From Polyporus tsugae (lineage: Eukaryota > Basidiomycota > Agaricomycetes > Polyporales > Polyporaceae), in NCBI GenBank assembly GCA_024305745.1, contig JAHRBS010000006.1, forward strand, positions 1,118,501 to 1,182,500: a DNA stretch of 64,000 bases, in the 5' to 3' direction. The notes under the pieces are model-generated. The model had not been told where the DNA came from and did no database searches. It worked only from the letters and a program-made list of their open reading frames with translations. Of this stretch, positions 11,483 to 20,587 are shown piece by piece. A program made the position numbers and the translations under genes. How positions within the stretch are numbered: the first letter of the stretch is position 1; every line of letters begins with the position of its first letter.

Positions 11483-13312
11483 TCATGGCTGGGCAGTAGA
11501 CAAGTCGAAGGGTCGGCTGGTTCCATCGTCCACTTCCATAAAGACTTGCGGGTCGTCGGGTGGGAGACCATTCTCTGGTGTGTAGACAAACGACTCGGGG
11601 TAACTGTAATCCGAGTCCAAGTTGTTTTTCGGAATTTGCGATGATAGGACCGTTGGCGGGAGGTGTCTCCAGTCCGGATAGTTTGACCCGCTGGCGTGCT
11701 TGTAGGCTTGTAGGTGTCGGAGACAGCTGTTGTCCTCTGGCGTTATTTATCCGCCCAGCTTAGTGTTCAATTTCCCCACATAAGGGGGCAAACGTACCGC
11801 TAGGCTGGACACGGTACGATGCGTATCGAGCCGTTCGAGCGCCGTCAGTGAGTCTGAAGACCACAATGTCTCCTATTGACAAATCGTTAGAGGGCGTCAA
11901 CGCTCATTGGGACATATGACGTACCCTCCGTTGCACCGTACAGGACAACACCGAAATTGGGCCTAGGAGTTGAAAGGTTGCTGACGTCGAATATTTGCGA
12001 GCCGTTGGAAAAGCTAGAAGGGAATGGACTTGGTTTATGGGACGGGGGAAACATCCAGGTTGGGGACGTACCCCTCTAAGCTGTATGGAGCTATGCGAAG
12101 CAATGAACTCGTGAGATTCGAAGGGAACGGCTCAAAGCACGCACCTTGTCCACCTTCCCAACCGACAAGCATTCGTTTACATTGTGATATCGAGGGTCTG
12201 TTACACGGCAGTTAGCTGGTCAACTCAAATAGGGGACGACCGCGGAACATCGGAGGTGGCACTCACGGTGAATGCAGCACGAGTTCCTGAATGAAGAGAG
12301 AGGAGAACAGACGGACTCCAAGGGCCCAAAGGTCGGAGAACGGTCGCATCTTGAATGGAGGGAGGGGGTAGAAGAAAATGCAGGCCGCAAGACCGACCAT
12401 TCTCGACTTAAAGTTCCGACTGCCCCCTGTCAGCAACGGATCGCCCGAGAATGCATCCCATACGATCGCTAGTTAGTTCTGCAGCACTGCGGCGAAGCAT
12501 ACAAGGTCAGGGCACGGCCGTGGTAATGTACCCACGTACCATCGCACATGCCGCACCCTACATATTGGCGACGAGAAAGAGCTACACAAGACACCGACTT
12601 TTCCAATCAGCATCTTGCATTCGTAGGGCGGTTGGGTGCGAGGGGACTCACCAGGATCTCGTTTATGAAGCGAGCAGCCGGGGGAACTAGCAGCAATAAC
12701 TGGCGACCGTTCAGGGATCATATCCTTCGCAGGGGCAGTCACGGTTAAACGGCATTTCGTGGAATTAGCCTGGAAGCGTGCCGTTTTCGTGAACCGCAAG
12801 GTCTGTGGGACTATAATGTATTGCGCAGCGGTTCGCTCCGTTTCACCTGCATTCGATAATCGCACCCGCATGGGAGTCGATGGGACCGAAATGCGTCAGA
12901 TGACGTTCCCTCATAAAAGAAGCTATCATAGTACTCACCTCGTGTGAAAGCCAGAGAATAGCAGAGCGTGGTCTATAGAGGAGCCAAGGTTTGCCCCAAA
13001 TACGACGCTCTCGAGGGTGCAAACCTCATGACGGCGCAGTGTAATCGACAATGCGATCACCGGCGAGCCGTCTACAGTGGGAAAAGGGGTAAGCTTGTAA
13101 AGGGCGGCGCATTGGAGTTGAAGATGCAGTAATGTGTCAATGTCATGTTTATCGGGGGTTGTTAGATAGTGTACAGTAGCACTTCTAGTTCTAGTTGGAC
13201 TCAGAGAGGGTTGCGTGGTGGTGAAAGGGAAACCGACTAACTTCCATTTAAGCGCGCAAACATTGCCATGATGAGCACCATACTTAGCCTCCTCATCCAC
13301 GGCCGCATACAT
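11483..13312 (-). CDS. Multi-exon protein of uncertain function with a possible surface-protein domain
   Basis: At least eight short exons on the - strand splice cleanly with GT-AG introns. A first exon from MYAAVDEEAKYGAHHGNV continues to SPVIALSITLRRHEV...LLFSGFHTR. Next is an exon with AAQYIIVPQTLRFTKTARF. A hydrophobic block (VGLAACIFFYPLPPF) follows, then SISQCKRMLVGWEGGQGAPY, FGVVLYGATEGDIVVFRLTDG, and a tail ending FDLSTAQP before TGA. The stretch QCxxxxxxWxGGxxPY...GDxVxFxLxD resembles the beta-sandwich segment often seen in basidiomycete Ser/Thr-rich surface proteins. That resemblance is from memory and weak. Some exon borders, particularly 12480-12660, are uncertain, and decay is possible. 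No catalytic motif seen. Confidence 0.45.
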
Positions 13313-13600
13313 CCTCTTGCTCGCTCTAAGATCTGAGCCTCCCTAGGTCCTGTCAAAAACATGCATCGACTCCAAAAATCACCAAACCCCCGGTCAACGC
13401 CCTCGAAAGCCCCGTCTGATGCGCACTGAATGCATTCTTAAAACCCTAAGGTTCGACACCCGGACGCCCAGCTCCGTAGCCCAAGAACAGGAACAGTTCT
13501 CTGGGTGGCCTTCCTCAAGCACGATCAGTGTTCAACGAGGTGAGTTCTACCAGTTCAGGCTGTGGAGAGTCACTGCATAGGCGAGGCAGAACGCAAATGA

Positions 13601-14145
13601 CGAAGGAGATGCCTTGGCTTTAGACGCGTGTTGGGACCTGCGGCGAACGTTGTTGAGGTAGACAAGGGTACGAGTTGGTGTATGCTAGGGGATCCCGAGG
13701 CGACGGGGCATACACTGGCAATAGGCATCCGGGTACGTCCATTTTTCATGCTCGCCTGCTTTCCGTCGGTGCCAAAAGGTTGACTGACCAGTGCGCAAGT
13801 CTCTCAAGGGCGGTCGCTGTTATAGGATTAAGCTCTACACCGCGTTACACTCGAGGGGACCGTCACCAAGTGGGTTCGTCGGCGCAACGACGGCTACATC
13901 AACGAGCTTCTCAAACTTTATATCGAGAGGACCGCCGTACCGCTTAGCGATCATGGTGAGAAGATCTTCCTCATCAAGCTTCACGCCGGCATCATGAGGG
14001 CGCGACGACGACGATCCTTATATACGAACTCATCCAAGGACCTCTTCTAGGAACACAATCCCGGGGGGCACGCTGTGGAGGATGTGCGCAGTCCGCGCAG
14101 GAGGAGAGAAGAGCATGAAGATGTGTGGGTGGCCGAGGTGGATGT
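13601..14145 (+). pseudogene. MYND gene relic (eighth copy)
   Basis: Three separate pieces match the MYND family in order. About 13628-13653 resembles the FWDLRQTM block and is followed by a stretch ending in the usual GGGTACG exon-1 donor. At 13770-13830, TGCCA-AAGG-TTGACTG and SLKGGRC match CQKADW...SLKGGRW of exon 3. Farther on, HGEKIFLIKLHAG matches HGDKAFLVKFQAP, and about 14080-14145 matches the GPRGG...KMYRWARR block at nucleotide level. Exon 2, with the first half of the zinc finger, is missing, and several frames are needed. It is a dead copy lying directly upstream of intact copy C. Confidence 0.7.
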
Positions 14146-14159
14146 CGCGGTAATGTTGT

Positions 14160-14297
14160 TCGTTGTTTATCTTTATATATACTCGAATCTACCCAGCGAA
14201 GCATTTGCGATTCGACGTCACACCTCATATGTCAGACTAGGCTAAATTGCCCCTGACGCAAGTTCGCCCCTCTCCACGTTCTCTCCGTTGACTGACC
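14160..14297 (+). promoter_or_regulatory. Promoter of MYND copy C, shared with copies D and E
   Basis: A TATA run (TTTATATATA, 14172-14181) is followed by a CAGCGAA-like element and by GCAAGTTCGCCCCTCTCCAC shortly before the ATG. The same elements in the same order precede copies D and E, so the promoter was duplicated with the gene. Confidence 0.7.
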
Positions 14298-15755
14298 ATG
14301 AACCCCTTGACGCGCGCAGAGACTTTGCAGATCCTCTCCTTCATGGGAGTTGAAGTCCCGAAGAATACCAAACTTCCCAGCGACGTGCTCGAAAAACGCC
14401 TCCAAGATGCCCTGAATGCCGCTCAGAATATGGACCAGCTCCCGATATCTGCCCCTCTGGACCCAGAGACGACGAAAAAATGGCCTGTGCGTCTTCGTCC
14501 GCCCGAGCGAGAGTCGTTGAGGAAGGCGGTATGGCGGGGCTCCCTGGAGGAGGCACACGACGTCATCCAGGCGCGCGAGACGACGGGAGAGTACAGCCGA
14601 GAGTCGTTGAAGGACCCGTTCTGGGACCTGCGCCAGACAATGATGAGCCTCGGGGACGCGATCGACAAAGGGCGCCAATGGCTCACGATTGAGGACCCCG
14701 ACCACGAAAAGTTCTCGATCAACGTCCGGGTACGCCTCAGTCGCCTCTCAGCGAGTGCACTTTGCTCATTGCTTTGCTTGTCGTCTGGAGCGCAGCTTCT
14801 GCCTACGCTGCAGGTCGATGTCGGCACGCCGGGAATTGTGGTGGTGTACCGAGCGTTCACCCGCACCACAGTGTTCGAAGCCATAAACTGGATCCGCAAC
14901 CAGGTCGGCCACGCAGGCGGGAAGAAGGGGTTGAATCGGACGGCCATCTGCGCGTCGCCTCTGGAAGCCAAGCTCATCCTGAAGCTCCTCGACATGAACG
15001 CGAAGCTCCTTTCGCCGCACTATCAGTCCTTACGCGACACCTTCGAGGAGCAGTTCCAAGTGTCCGTCCTCCTCCCCATCGGCCCTCTCGGTTTCCACGA
15101 GCTGGGCAAGCTGAGCAACGATCCCGGCTGTGCAGTGTGCGGGAAGGAACGCAAGAGCCGTTGCTCGCAGTGCCAGTCCGTCTCGTATTGCAGCGTAGGT
15201 ATGTGGCGACACGTTCTCGAAACGTCCGCGCATCGCACCGCTGACGCGCCGCCGCATCTTGACTCTCAAGCTTGCCAGAAGGCCGACTGGCCCACGCACA
15301 GGCAAACCTGCCGCTCCCTCAAAGGCGGTCGCTGGTGCACCATCCCGTTCCGTTTGTGCCCCCCCGGCCAGGGCGGCTTAGCAAAGGCGCGCTCCAGCCG
15401 CCTCGACGTGAACCACCCGCAGCCGTGGACGGACGCGGACCGCACGTGGCCGAGGGAAGACGACCCGCCGCCGCCGAACATCCACGGCGACAAGGCGTTC
15501 CTGGTGAAGTTCCAGGCGCCACAGGTGGTGTGGGCGTACCCCGCGTTCTTGATGTACGACCGGCAGCACTCGTTCGGCGAGGTGTTCTTCTCGGCGGAGG
15601 ACAGCCTGGAGAAGTATGCGGTGTTTATGGAAGAGGTGCAGGGCCCGAGGGGCGGGTACAGGGGCGGGAAGATGTACCGTTGGGCGCGGAGGACGGGCGA
15701 TAAGGAGTTGACGGTGTGCTTGGATAAGGAGCCGACGACTGAGATCAAGTGGTGA
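14298..15755 (+). CDS. MYND zinc-finger protein, copy C (intact)
   Basis: Exons 14298-14729, 14796-15198 and 15271-15755 give about 439 residues. The start MNPLTRAETLQILSFMGVEV defines the C/D/E sub-family. The finger reads CAVCG...RCSQC...SYC then CQKADWPTHRQTC, with all ligands present. C-terminal blocks: FLMYDRQHSFGEVF, GPRGGYRGGKMYRWARRTG and LTVCLDKEP. The first part of exon 3 differs from A and B (a longer HPQPWTDADRTW segment), shared with D and E. Its second intron is clearly similar in sequence to those of D and E, so these duplications are fairly recent. It converges on the HET gene at 16061-20388. Confidence 0.9.
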   Translation: MNPLTRAETLQILSFMGVEVPKNTKLPSDVLEKRLQDALNAAQNMDQLPISAPLDPETTKKWPVRLRPPERESLRKAVWRGSLEEAHDVIQARETTGEYSRESLKDPFWDLRQTMMSLGDAIDKGRQWLTIEDPDHEKFSINVRVRLSRLSASALCSLLCLSSGAQLLPTLQVDVGTPGIVVVYRAFTRTTVFEAINWIRNQVGHAGGKKGLNRTAICASPLEAKLILKLLDMNAKLLSPHYQSLRDTFEEQFQVSVLLPIGPLGFHELGKLSNDPGCAVCGKERKSRCSQCQSVSYCSVGMWRHVLETSAHRTADAPPHLDSQACQKADWPTHRQTCRSLKGGRWCTIPFRLCPPGQGGLAKARSSRLDVNHPQPWTDADRTWPREDDPPPPNIHGDKAFLVKFQAPQVVWAYPAFLMYDRQHSFGEVFFSAEDSLEKYAVFMEEVQGPRGGYRGGKMYRWARRTGDKELTVCLDKEPTTEIKW

Positions 15756-16060
15756 GCCGTTTTGGCAGCCCCGTCTTCGTCCACGGTGGAGGCCGCCAGT
15801 TCGACGACCACGACCAAGCGGGTGACGGATGGCGATGCCGCTGTTCCAGCCCGCGCGCTGTGTGGCTTCCGCTTCATTCGGTCGCGTCCAGATTATTGTG
15901 TATCATATTCACTCATCTATACGTCCATGATTGTTGTCGTACTTTCATGCGTAGCTATCTAACCACATACTTGTACCATGTCCGCAATTGAAACGTCGCT
16001 CAGCCCAAGAATGCCCCGACCGCTCAAGTCGATCCGCCATCTTCACCCTCACCTTCGCTC

Positions 16061-16387
16061 TCACCGGCCCTGTAGATCCTTGGTCCCCGTGCTCGCGCTT
16101 TGAGTTTCCTGTCCATCATCCGCCTCCGGCCGACCTGGCGCGTCAGCAACATCGATTACGCCAGGATGGCTATTGTGCTCGACACCTCCGTTGACTTTCT
16201 CGGGAGCCCGTGGGATGTGCCCGTCAGCATGGATGCCTGACACTCCACGCTCTTCTCCCCGAGGTCGCTGGACAGGCGAGGGAGAAGATGCAGGCGGTGG
16301 CTCGCTGCTAGTAAGGAGGACGACGTGGAGGAGGTAGGCTTCGGCGCATATCAAGTCCAGGCGGAGGCGCAGCACGAGCGGCTCAGC
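16061..16387 (-). pseudogene. Severed C-terminal part of the HET gene
   Basis: This open stretch on the - strand (LRLRLDLICAEAYLLHVV and onward to a TGA at 16061-16063) aligns with the end of the related HET copy at 53.3-54.5 kb (LGLDFICINAYRIRIDVV). It continues the HET reading frame exactly if the 1.83-kb insert and one copy of its target duplication are ignored. It therefore was the native C-terminus before the insertion and is now cut off, lying beyond the poly(A) end of the inserted retrogene. Confidence 0.8.
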
Positions 16388-16398
16388 TCCTCCTGCAG

Positions 16399-16400
<2 letters not shown>
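16388..16400. repeat. Target-site duplication, left copy
   Basis: TCCTCCTGCAGTC, directly followed by the 37-T run. It is identical to 18229-18241 and brackets the inserted retrogene. Confidence 0.9.
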
Positions 16401-16442
<42 letters not shown>

Positions 16443-18228
16443 CTCGGGATGTCGGCAGTACTGTAATACATGGTGTGCTTATGTAACTACGGCAGCGCGT
16501 CTCCCGGTATCCTACGTTCGATTGACGCGTGTGCTTGTGCACAGGTAGGACCACGGCCGGAGGCCAGGAGTGGTAGGGGGGCCGGTCGGCAATTTTTCCG
16601 TCTTACCGCCGGCCCGACGATCGTGTACCAGGGGATTGAGCCTCCGCGTCAGACGCGGGGCCCGCCAGCTCATCCGCCTGGGCAGTGCTCGTAGCGGGCG
16701 TCCGCAGGTGGGGACGACTTTTCTTCGTTCTACCCATTTTGGGCCCGCGCGTGTGAGGGTGAACCTGCGTGAGGGGGCGCAGGTGTTGTTCGATATGGAC
16801 GATCAGCGCGCTGCGCTCCATCGGTGGGAGCGTGCAGTGCGTGGCGTCCGCGTGATTGGTGTCGACGATCAACGCGCTGTGATCCAATGGAGGACGCATA
16901 CAGGGCGCGACGTCTGTGGATGGTGTGCTGCACGCTGCGGCGCAAGGCGGCGGCGTGCAGGGAGGGACGAGGTGATACAGCGCCGACGGCGGCGGTGTAT
17001 CAGGGTCGAGTGCGACCAGCCACTCAGGGAGCTGGCAGCCGATCGCGCGGTTGGGTGGTGGGCCTTCCGGGTGCGCAACTGGGGCGCAACGTCGGCGGCG
17101 GTGTGTGCGAACGCGGCCTTTGCATGTGCAGGGCGCGAGTATGTGATAGTGCTGCCGGACCACGAAGTCGCCGTGGACCGGACATGTGAAAGAGACGATT
17201 CTGTACGCATAGCGTCCAGAATCGAGGTCGTGCAGAACTGCGGCCCGAAGCCGGTGTTCCGTGAGCCAGCGAGGCGGGCTGAGGTCGGCGTGGACGCTCG
17301 GCCACAGCCGCCAGCTGTTGGGGATGTTTCTTGGATTATCGCCCTCCTCGATCGCCAGCATGTGGTAGACATGGGCATTCCATCTGGCGATATCCAAGAT
17401 CCGGTTGTATGAGTGTGAGTCACTGAACCGCTCCCAAAAGGGGGTCCAGATGACTCGGTTTGATGATGAGTCAGCGGGGAGATAAACTTCATCCCGCGGG
17501 TGTGTTCGAGATAGCGATCCGGCCGCAAGCACATTGGCGCCGACCGCAATCACTTCGGGGATTTCCTGATCATCTCGCGTGTGATCTTTCTCCACAAAGC
17601 CGTGGAAATGGCGGAGAAATGCGTGGGCGCCCTGGAAATGCATCAGGACGTTTTCACATGTTTCGTCGTATGAATTGTAAATCGCCACGAGGATGGGGAC
17701 CTCGGCGAAGAGTGAAGGGGGAAGACGGAACGCGTTCTCCATGGGGAGGAAGGGCGGACCAACATCGCGTGTGATCCGATCGATGAGATCGATAACGGAT
17801 TGAAAGGGGGGACCGTCACGACTGATGCTCTCCCCCAGAGCGGGGAAGGACGCCCAGTCGTCGTCCAGCATGACGAGCGCAAGATGCGCCAGCAGGGTGA
17901 TGTGTGCTCGAGAGCGAGGCCTGTAAGGCAGCTCGTTCTCGATGTCTGTGTAGTGGGTGAAGGCAGCCCTCCCCAGACGAGCTGGGAAGTCCGCTGGCAG
18001 GTGTGTGGGGGGTATGTACAAGGGGGGCGCGCTGCGCGTGCGATGCACACCGCTTGACCCCCCGGACCCCGCCCGGGCAGTGCTTGGGTGCATGTTAGTC
18101 TCCCTGGGACCAGGAATTGGAAGAGGGTGTAGGACCCCCGATGTACTGTACTCGCTACGTATGTAGAGGCAGCGTAAAGGATGTAGGCGCCCACCGGATG
18201 GTGGTGGTACGAGGGAGAGAAGGGAGGG
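16401..18228 (-). mobile_element. Retroposed gene copy (processed retrogene) inserted in the HET gene
   Basis: The segment is flanked by a perfect 13-bp direct repeat and ends, on its - strand, in a 37-nt A tract (T run 16401-16437 on +). It starts at 18228 with a pyrimidine-rich leader, then a ~135-nt 5' untranslated stretch, an intronless 496-codon frame (18093-16603) and a ~165-nt 3' untranslated stretch. These are hallmarks of target-primed reverse transcription of a spliced mRNA, probably by a LINE-type enzyme acting in trans. No reverse transcriptase or endonuclease is encoded, so it is not an autonomous LINE. The long pure A tract and perfect duplication argue for a recent event. Confidence 0.85.
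16603..18093 (-). CDS. Retrogene open reading frame, 496 residues, function unknown
   Basis: The frame opens at MHPSTARAG (18093) and is free of stops to 16603. It contains a globular-looking part (YTDIENELPYRPRSRAHITL, VIDLIDRITRDVGPPF, VLMHFQGAHAFLRHFHGFV, RWLTEHRLRAAVLHDLDS). A cysteine/histidine segment follows (TCPVHGDFVV...APCTCKG), then a proline- and cysteine-rich basic tail ending in an R/S-rich stretch. I recognise no catalytic motif or named family. It has no introns while nearly every neighbour has several, which fits an mRNA origin. Whether it is expressed is unknown: its leader was copied but a promoter normally is not, so it would depend on the HET promoter or on chance sequence. 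Confidence 0.6.
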   Translation of the reverse strand: MHPSTARAGSGGSSGVHRTRSAPPLYIPPTHLPADFPARLGRAAFTHYTDIENELPYRPRSRAHITLLAHLALVMLDDDWASFPALGESISRDGPPFQSVIDLIDRITRDVGPPFLPMENAFRLPPSLFAEVPILVAIYNSYDETCENVLMHFQGAHAFLRHFHGFVEKDHTRDDQEIPEVIAVGANVLAAGSLSRTHPRDEVYLPADSSSNRVIWTPFWERFSDSHSYNRILDIARWNAHVYHMLAIEEGDNPRNIPNSWRLWPSVHADLSPPRWLTEHRLRAAVLHDLDSGRYAYRIVSFTCPVHGDFVVRQHYHILAPCTCKGRVRTHRRRRCAPVAHPEGPPPNRAIGCQLPEWLVALDPDTPPPSALYHLVPPCTPPPCAAACSTPSTDVAPCMRPPLDHSALIVDTNHADATHCTLPPMERSALIVHIEQHLRPLTQVHPHTRGPKMGRTKKSRPHLRTPATSTAQADELAGPASDAEAQSPGTRSSGRR

Positions 18229-20388
18229 TCCTCCTGCAGTCAGTTTGACCCCTTTATGCTGTCCGAGTCGAGCACGCCACGGGAACGAGTCGGTCCAAGA
18301 CACCGTGCTGGGGTCCGCCTGAGGGAACTGGCCGGCAGAATCGACAACATTGCGCGCTGACGTTGCGACCTGGGCGTTGATGACGAGCCGTTTGCCATTG
18401 CTGTCAAGGGTATGCTGGAATTGTACGGTGATGTTGTGCTTGTCGTGTGAGAGCGTAAGCCAATGGGTTCCAGTTCGACCACTCTTCTCTGGGCGGCGGA
18501 AGTCGACGGCGTATCCTTGGGCACGGAGAGCGTCGCGAGTCTTCGTCAGGAGCAACAAGTTGATCGTATGCTGTGGCTGGCTGGGGTTGGCCTGTGTCGC
18601 TTTGGGATCGTGCCGGTCGGGGTGGGATATGTACACCGTCCTCGGCTGTATGTACGGCCGACAGCGCTCGATGATATCCGGCGGCAGGAGGAAGAGGTCA
18701 GGACTCATAATCCTGCCGTGCAAAAGCGATTTCGGGGAGATGTGCACGTATCCGGGATACACGAAGTCGACTCCGGAGTCGGAGGGGGGGATGTAGCATA
18801 CCCGTCCCATGAGGTGCCCGGGACGCTCCGCGTGCTGGCACCCGAGGATAGCCAGGTAGTACCACTGCCAGTCTTCCTCTATGTCTTGCTTCCCGCGGTG
18901 TCGTAGTGAGTCCGGAGGGAAAAGCAAAGAGAGAGGTAACAGTTGGAACTGTGTGCGTATGCCGTACGGGGAGGACGTGTATTCGAGTTGGAGGTTGCGA
19001 GTGATATCATGAGAGGAGGCGCTGACGGTCCTACAGTCCGCGAAGAAGTGGGGCGTCATGGCGAGAGGGGATGCTGGGAACCGTGCGTGATAAGAGGTGC
19101 GCTGAGACATCTCCGATGTAGTAGTAGTCACGACGTTAAGTTCTAATTTGAATATCTGGGGGCCCAGGTAAACATCGCCCCATGCAAAGAGACTCTGGTC
19201 CGGGACGCGCTGCATGATCTCTTCCTGTAGTCGTCGGAACGCACGGTCGCCCTCGCCGTAGAGCGTGGGCATGTTGATGTCGAAGATCCCGAGCAGCGAG
19301 TACGCCTGGTCTTCCACCCTAGTCGTTGCTCGACCGGCGGCCCACGAGAGCCTCTGGGCCACGCTGAACCGGTCGAGTGGCTCGACATGCAAGAGAGCCT
19401 CTTCGCTGATACCGGTGATCTCCTCGATGAGGTCGGCGAGCGCATACTTTGGCGCAATAGGCGCCCAGTCCCCAGACAGAAACAACACATTGAGAGGCGC
19501 GATGAGCTCCTGCAGAGTCCAGCCGCGTGTGAACCACAAGCTGCCGCGAAAGTCGGACCTGGGCTTCCGGTGATCTTCTGCAGGGGGAACGTCGGCGAGG
19601 TATCCGTAGCAGATATCCGCTCTCGCGTACCACGCATACATCGAGTTGATGGCCTCGGACAGCTCGGAACTGCTGGTTTTGTCGATGCAGCACGAGTCGA
19701 TCCAGATGTACTGGTACCCATTCACTCGCGCGATCACGCACGCCTCTCGGATCTTTGGCGAGAGCTCGGGGTCATCCCAGATAGAAGGAGGCTGCGTCTC
19801 CAGTTGGCCGCTCGTAGACCGCTCAGGAGGATCGCTCTCGGAGGTGGATTCGCTGGCTGGAGGGTTTGGAGCTACGTGGGTACCGGTGACAGAATAGTCT
19901 GAATAGATAGAGGCAAGCCTTGATAGAATCGAAGAATGATGAGGATGATGGCTGTTGCGTATCGATTCGATGAAGCGCCGTGGCAACACGAAGGCAAGAA
20001 GGAGAGCAAGGAGCCCCCAGATCGACTTCAGGACGTGGACCTCAGGTAACTGCGGTAGTCCTAGGCGCGAGTTCTGCCGGCGTTTTCCTGGAGGAATAGC
20101 CACGGGTGTCGTCACTGAGACGGACAGGTTGGGCGACGGCTGTACCGGTGAAGGTATGGCTAGGGGATTAGGGGAAGACAGTTGAAGGCCGGTGCGGGGA
20201 GGTTCGCGAGGTTGACTATGCCCGGGCTGAGACTTGAGGTCATACCGTTGTTGAATTTTCCTCAGCACCTGATACGTCTGCTCGCCTTCGAGATCCCAGG
20301 TATGGGATAAGATGGCATACTTCAAATTGGTATCCTTCCGAGGGTCTTTCTCGACGAACTCTCCGGTCTCAGTATCCAGGAGGCGCAT
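16603..20388 (-). CDS. HET-domain protein, now reading through into the retrogene (chimeric frame)
   Basis: The start at 20388 (MRLLDTETG) matches the HET copy at 37982; the frame is open for 44 codons upstream, but that stretch looks like leader or an untranslated intron. HET signatures: YAILSHTWD (residues 24-32), WIDSCCID (229-236), RGWTLQEL (288-295) and SLLGIFDINMPTLYGEG. A hydrophobic segment at about 122-138 may be a membrane anchor. HET proteins of filamentous fungi trigger cell death after non-self recognition. Native HET sequence ends near residue 720. The frame then continues by chance through the retrogene's 5' untranslated stretch (about 45 codons) into its 496-residue frame, giving a 1,261-residue chimera. 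The native tail lies at 16061-16387. Whether the chimera is made or functional is unknown. Confidence 0.8.
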   Translation of the reverse strand: MRLLDTETGEFVEKDPRKDTNLKYAILSHTWDLEGEQTYQVLRKIQQRYDLKSQPGHSQPREPPRTGLQLSSPNPLAIPSPVQPSPNLSVSVTTPVAIPPGKRRQNSRLGLPQLPEVHVLKSIWGLLALLLAFVLPRRFIESIRNSHHPHHSSILSRLASIYSDYSVTGTHVAPNPPASESTSESDPPERSTSGQLETQPPSIWDDPELSPKIREACVIARVNGYQYIWIDSCCIDKTSSSELSEAINSMYAWYARADICYGYLADVPPAEDHRKPRSDFRGSLWFTRGWTLQELIAPLNVLFLSGDWAPIAPKYALADLIEEITGISEEALLHVEPLDRFSVAQRLSWAAGRATTRVEDQAYSLLGIFDINMPTLYGEGDRAFRRLQEEIMQRVPDQSLFAWGDVYLGPQIFKLELNVVTTTTSEMSQRTSYHARFPASPLAMTPHFFADCRTVSASSHDITRNLQLEYTSSPYGIRTQFQLLPLSLLFPPDSLRHRGKQDIEEDWQWYYLAILGCQHAERPGHLMGRVCYIPPSDSGVDFVYPGYVHISPKSLLHGRIMSPDLFLLPPDIIERCRPYIQPRTVYISHPDRHDPKATQANPSQPQHTINLLLLTKTRDALRAQGYAVDFRRPEKSGRTGTHWLTLSHDKHNITVQFQHTLDSNGKRLVINAQVATSARNVVDSAGQFPQADPSTVSWTDSFPWRARLGQHKGVKLTAGGPSLLSLVPPPSGGRLHPLRCLYIRSEYSTSGVLHPLPIPGPRETNMHPSTARAGSGGSSGVHRTRSAPPLYIPPTHLPADFPARLGRAAFTHYTDIENELPYRPRSRAHITLLAHLALVMLDDDWASFPALGESISRDGPPFQSVIDLIDRITRDVGPPFLPMENAFRLPPSLFAEVPILVAIYNSYDETCENVLMHFQGAHAFLRHFHGFVEKDHTRDDQEIPEVIAVGANVLAAGSLSRTHPRDEVYLPADSSSNRVIWTPFWERFSDSHSYNRILDIARWNAHVYHMLAIEEGDNPRNIPNSWRLWPSVHADLSPPRWLTEHRLRAAVLHDLDSGRYAYRIVSFTCPVHGDFVVRQHYHILAPCTCKGRVRTHRRRRCAPVAHPEGPPPNRAIGCQLPEWLVALDPDTPPPSALYHLVPPCTPPPCAAACSTPSTDVAPCMRPPLDHSALIVDTNHADATHCTLPPMERSALIVHIEQHLRPLTQVHPHTRGPKMGRTKKSRPHLRTPATSTAQADELAGPASDAEAQSPGTRSSGRR
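18229..18241. repeat. Target-site duplication, right copy
   Basis: TCCTCCTGCAGTC, identical over 13 of 13 bases to 16388-16400 and adjoining the 5' end of the retrogene. Confidence 0.9.
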
Positions 20389-20560
20389 GGAGGTCTCTCG
20401 GATTGCAACCTGTGCAAATAATAACAGTTTGCAATGAGCAGAGTACGACCGATATGTATACCTCCGTAGTACGCACCGGTGGACCTGGGGTAATAGTGTT
20501 GCGGTACTACGAGCAGGCACACTGCCAGCGAATCTCGGAGATCGATAGGTTATGTTGAAA

Positions 20561-20587
20561 GTGGTGGTGGTGGTGGTGGTGGTGGTG
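20561..20587. repeat. (GTG)9 microsatellite
   Basis: Nine perfect GTG units lie upstream of the HET gene. Read on the - strand they would code poly-His, but no supported gene covers them. Confidence 0.85.

Noticed and set aside
16570..17412. A 280-codon frame on the + strand
   Set aside because: Antisense shadow of the retrogene frame; its start and end have no gene-like signals.
16401..18228. The insert as an autonomous LINE or DNA transposon
   Set aside because: No reverse transcriptase, endonuclease or transposase motif and no terminal inverted repeats; the poly(A), TSD and intronless cellular-type frame fit a processed retrogene.
20389..20520. An upstream start that would add 44 residues to the HET protein
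   Set aside because: The related copy begins at MRLLDT directly after matching leader sequence, and a likely untranslated intron acceptor (TGTGCAAATAA region) lies here, so the MRLL start is preferred.
20561..20587. Poly-His coding stretch
   Set aside because: It is a (GTG)9 microsatellite in a spacer with no supported gene.
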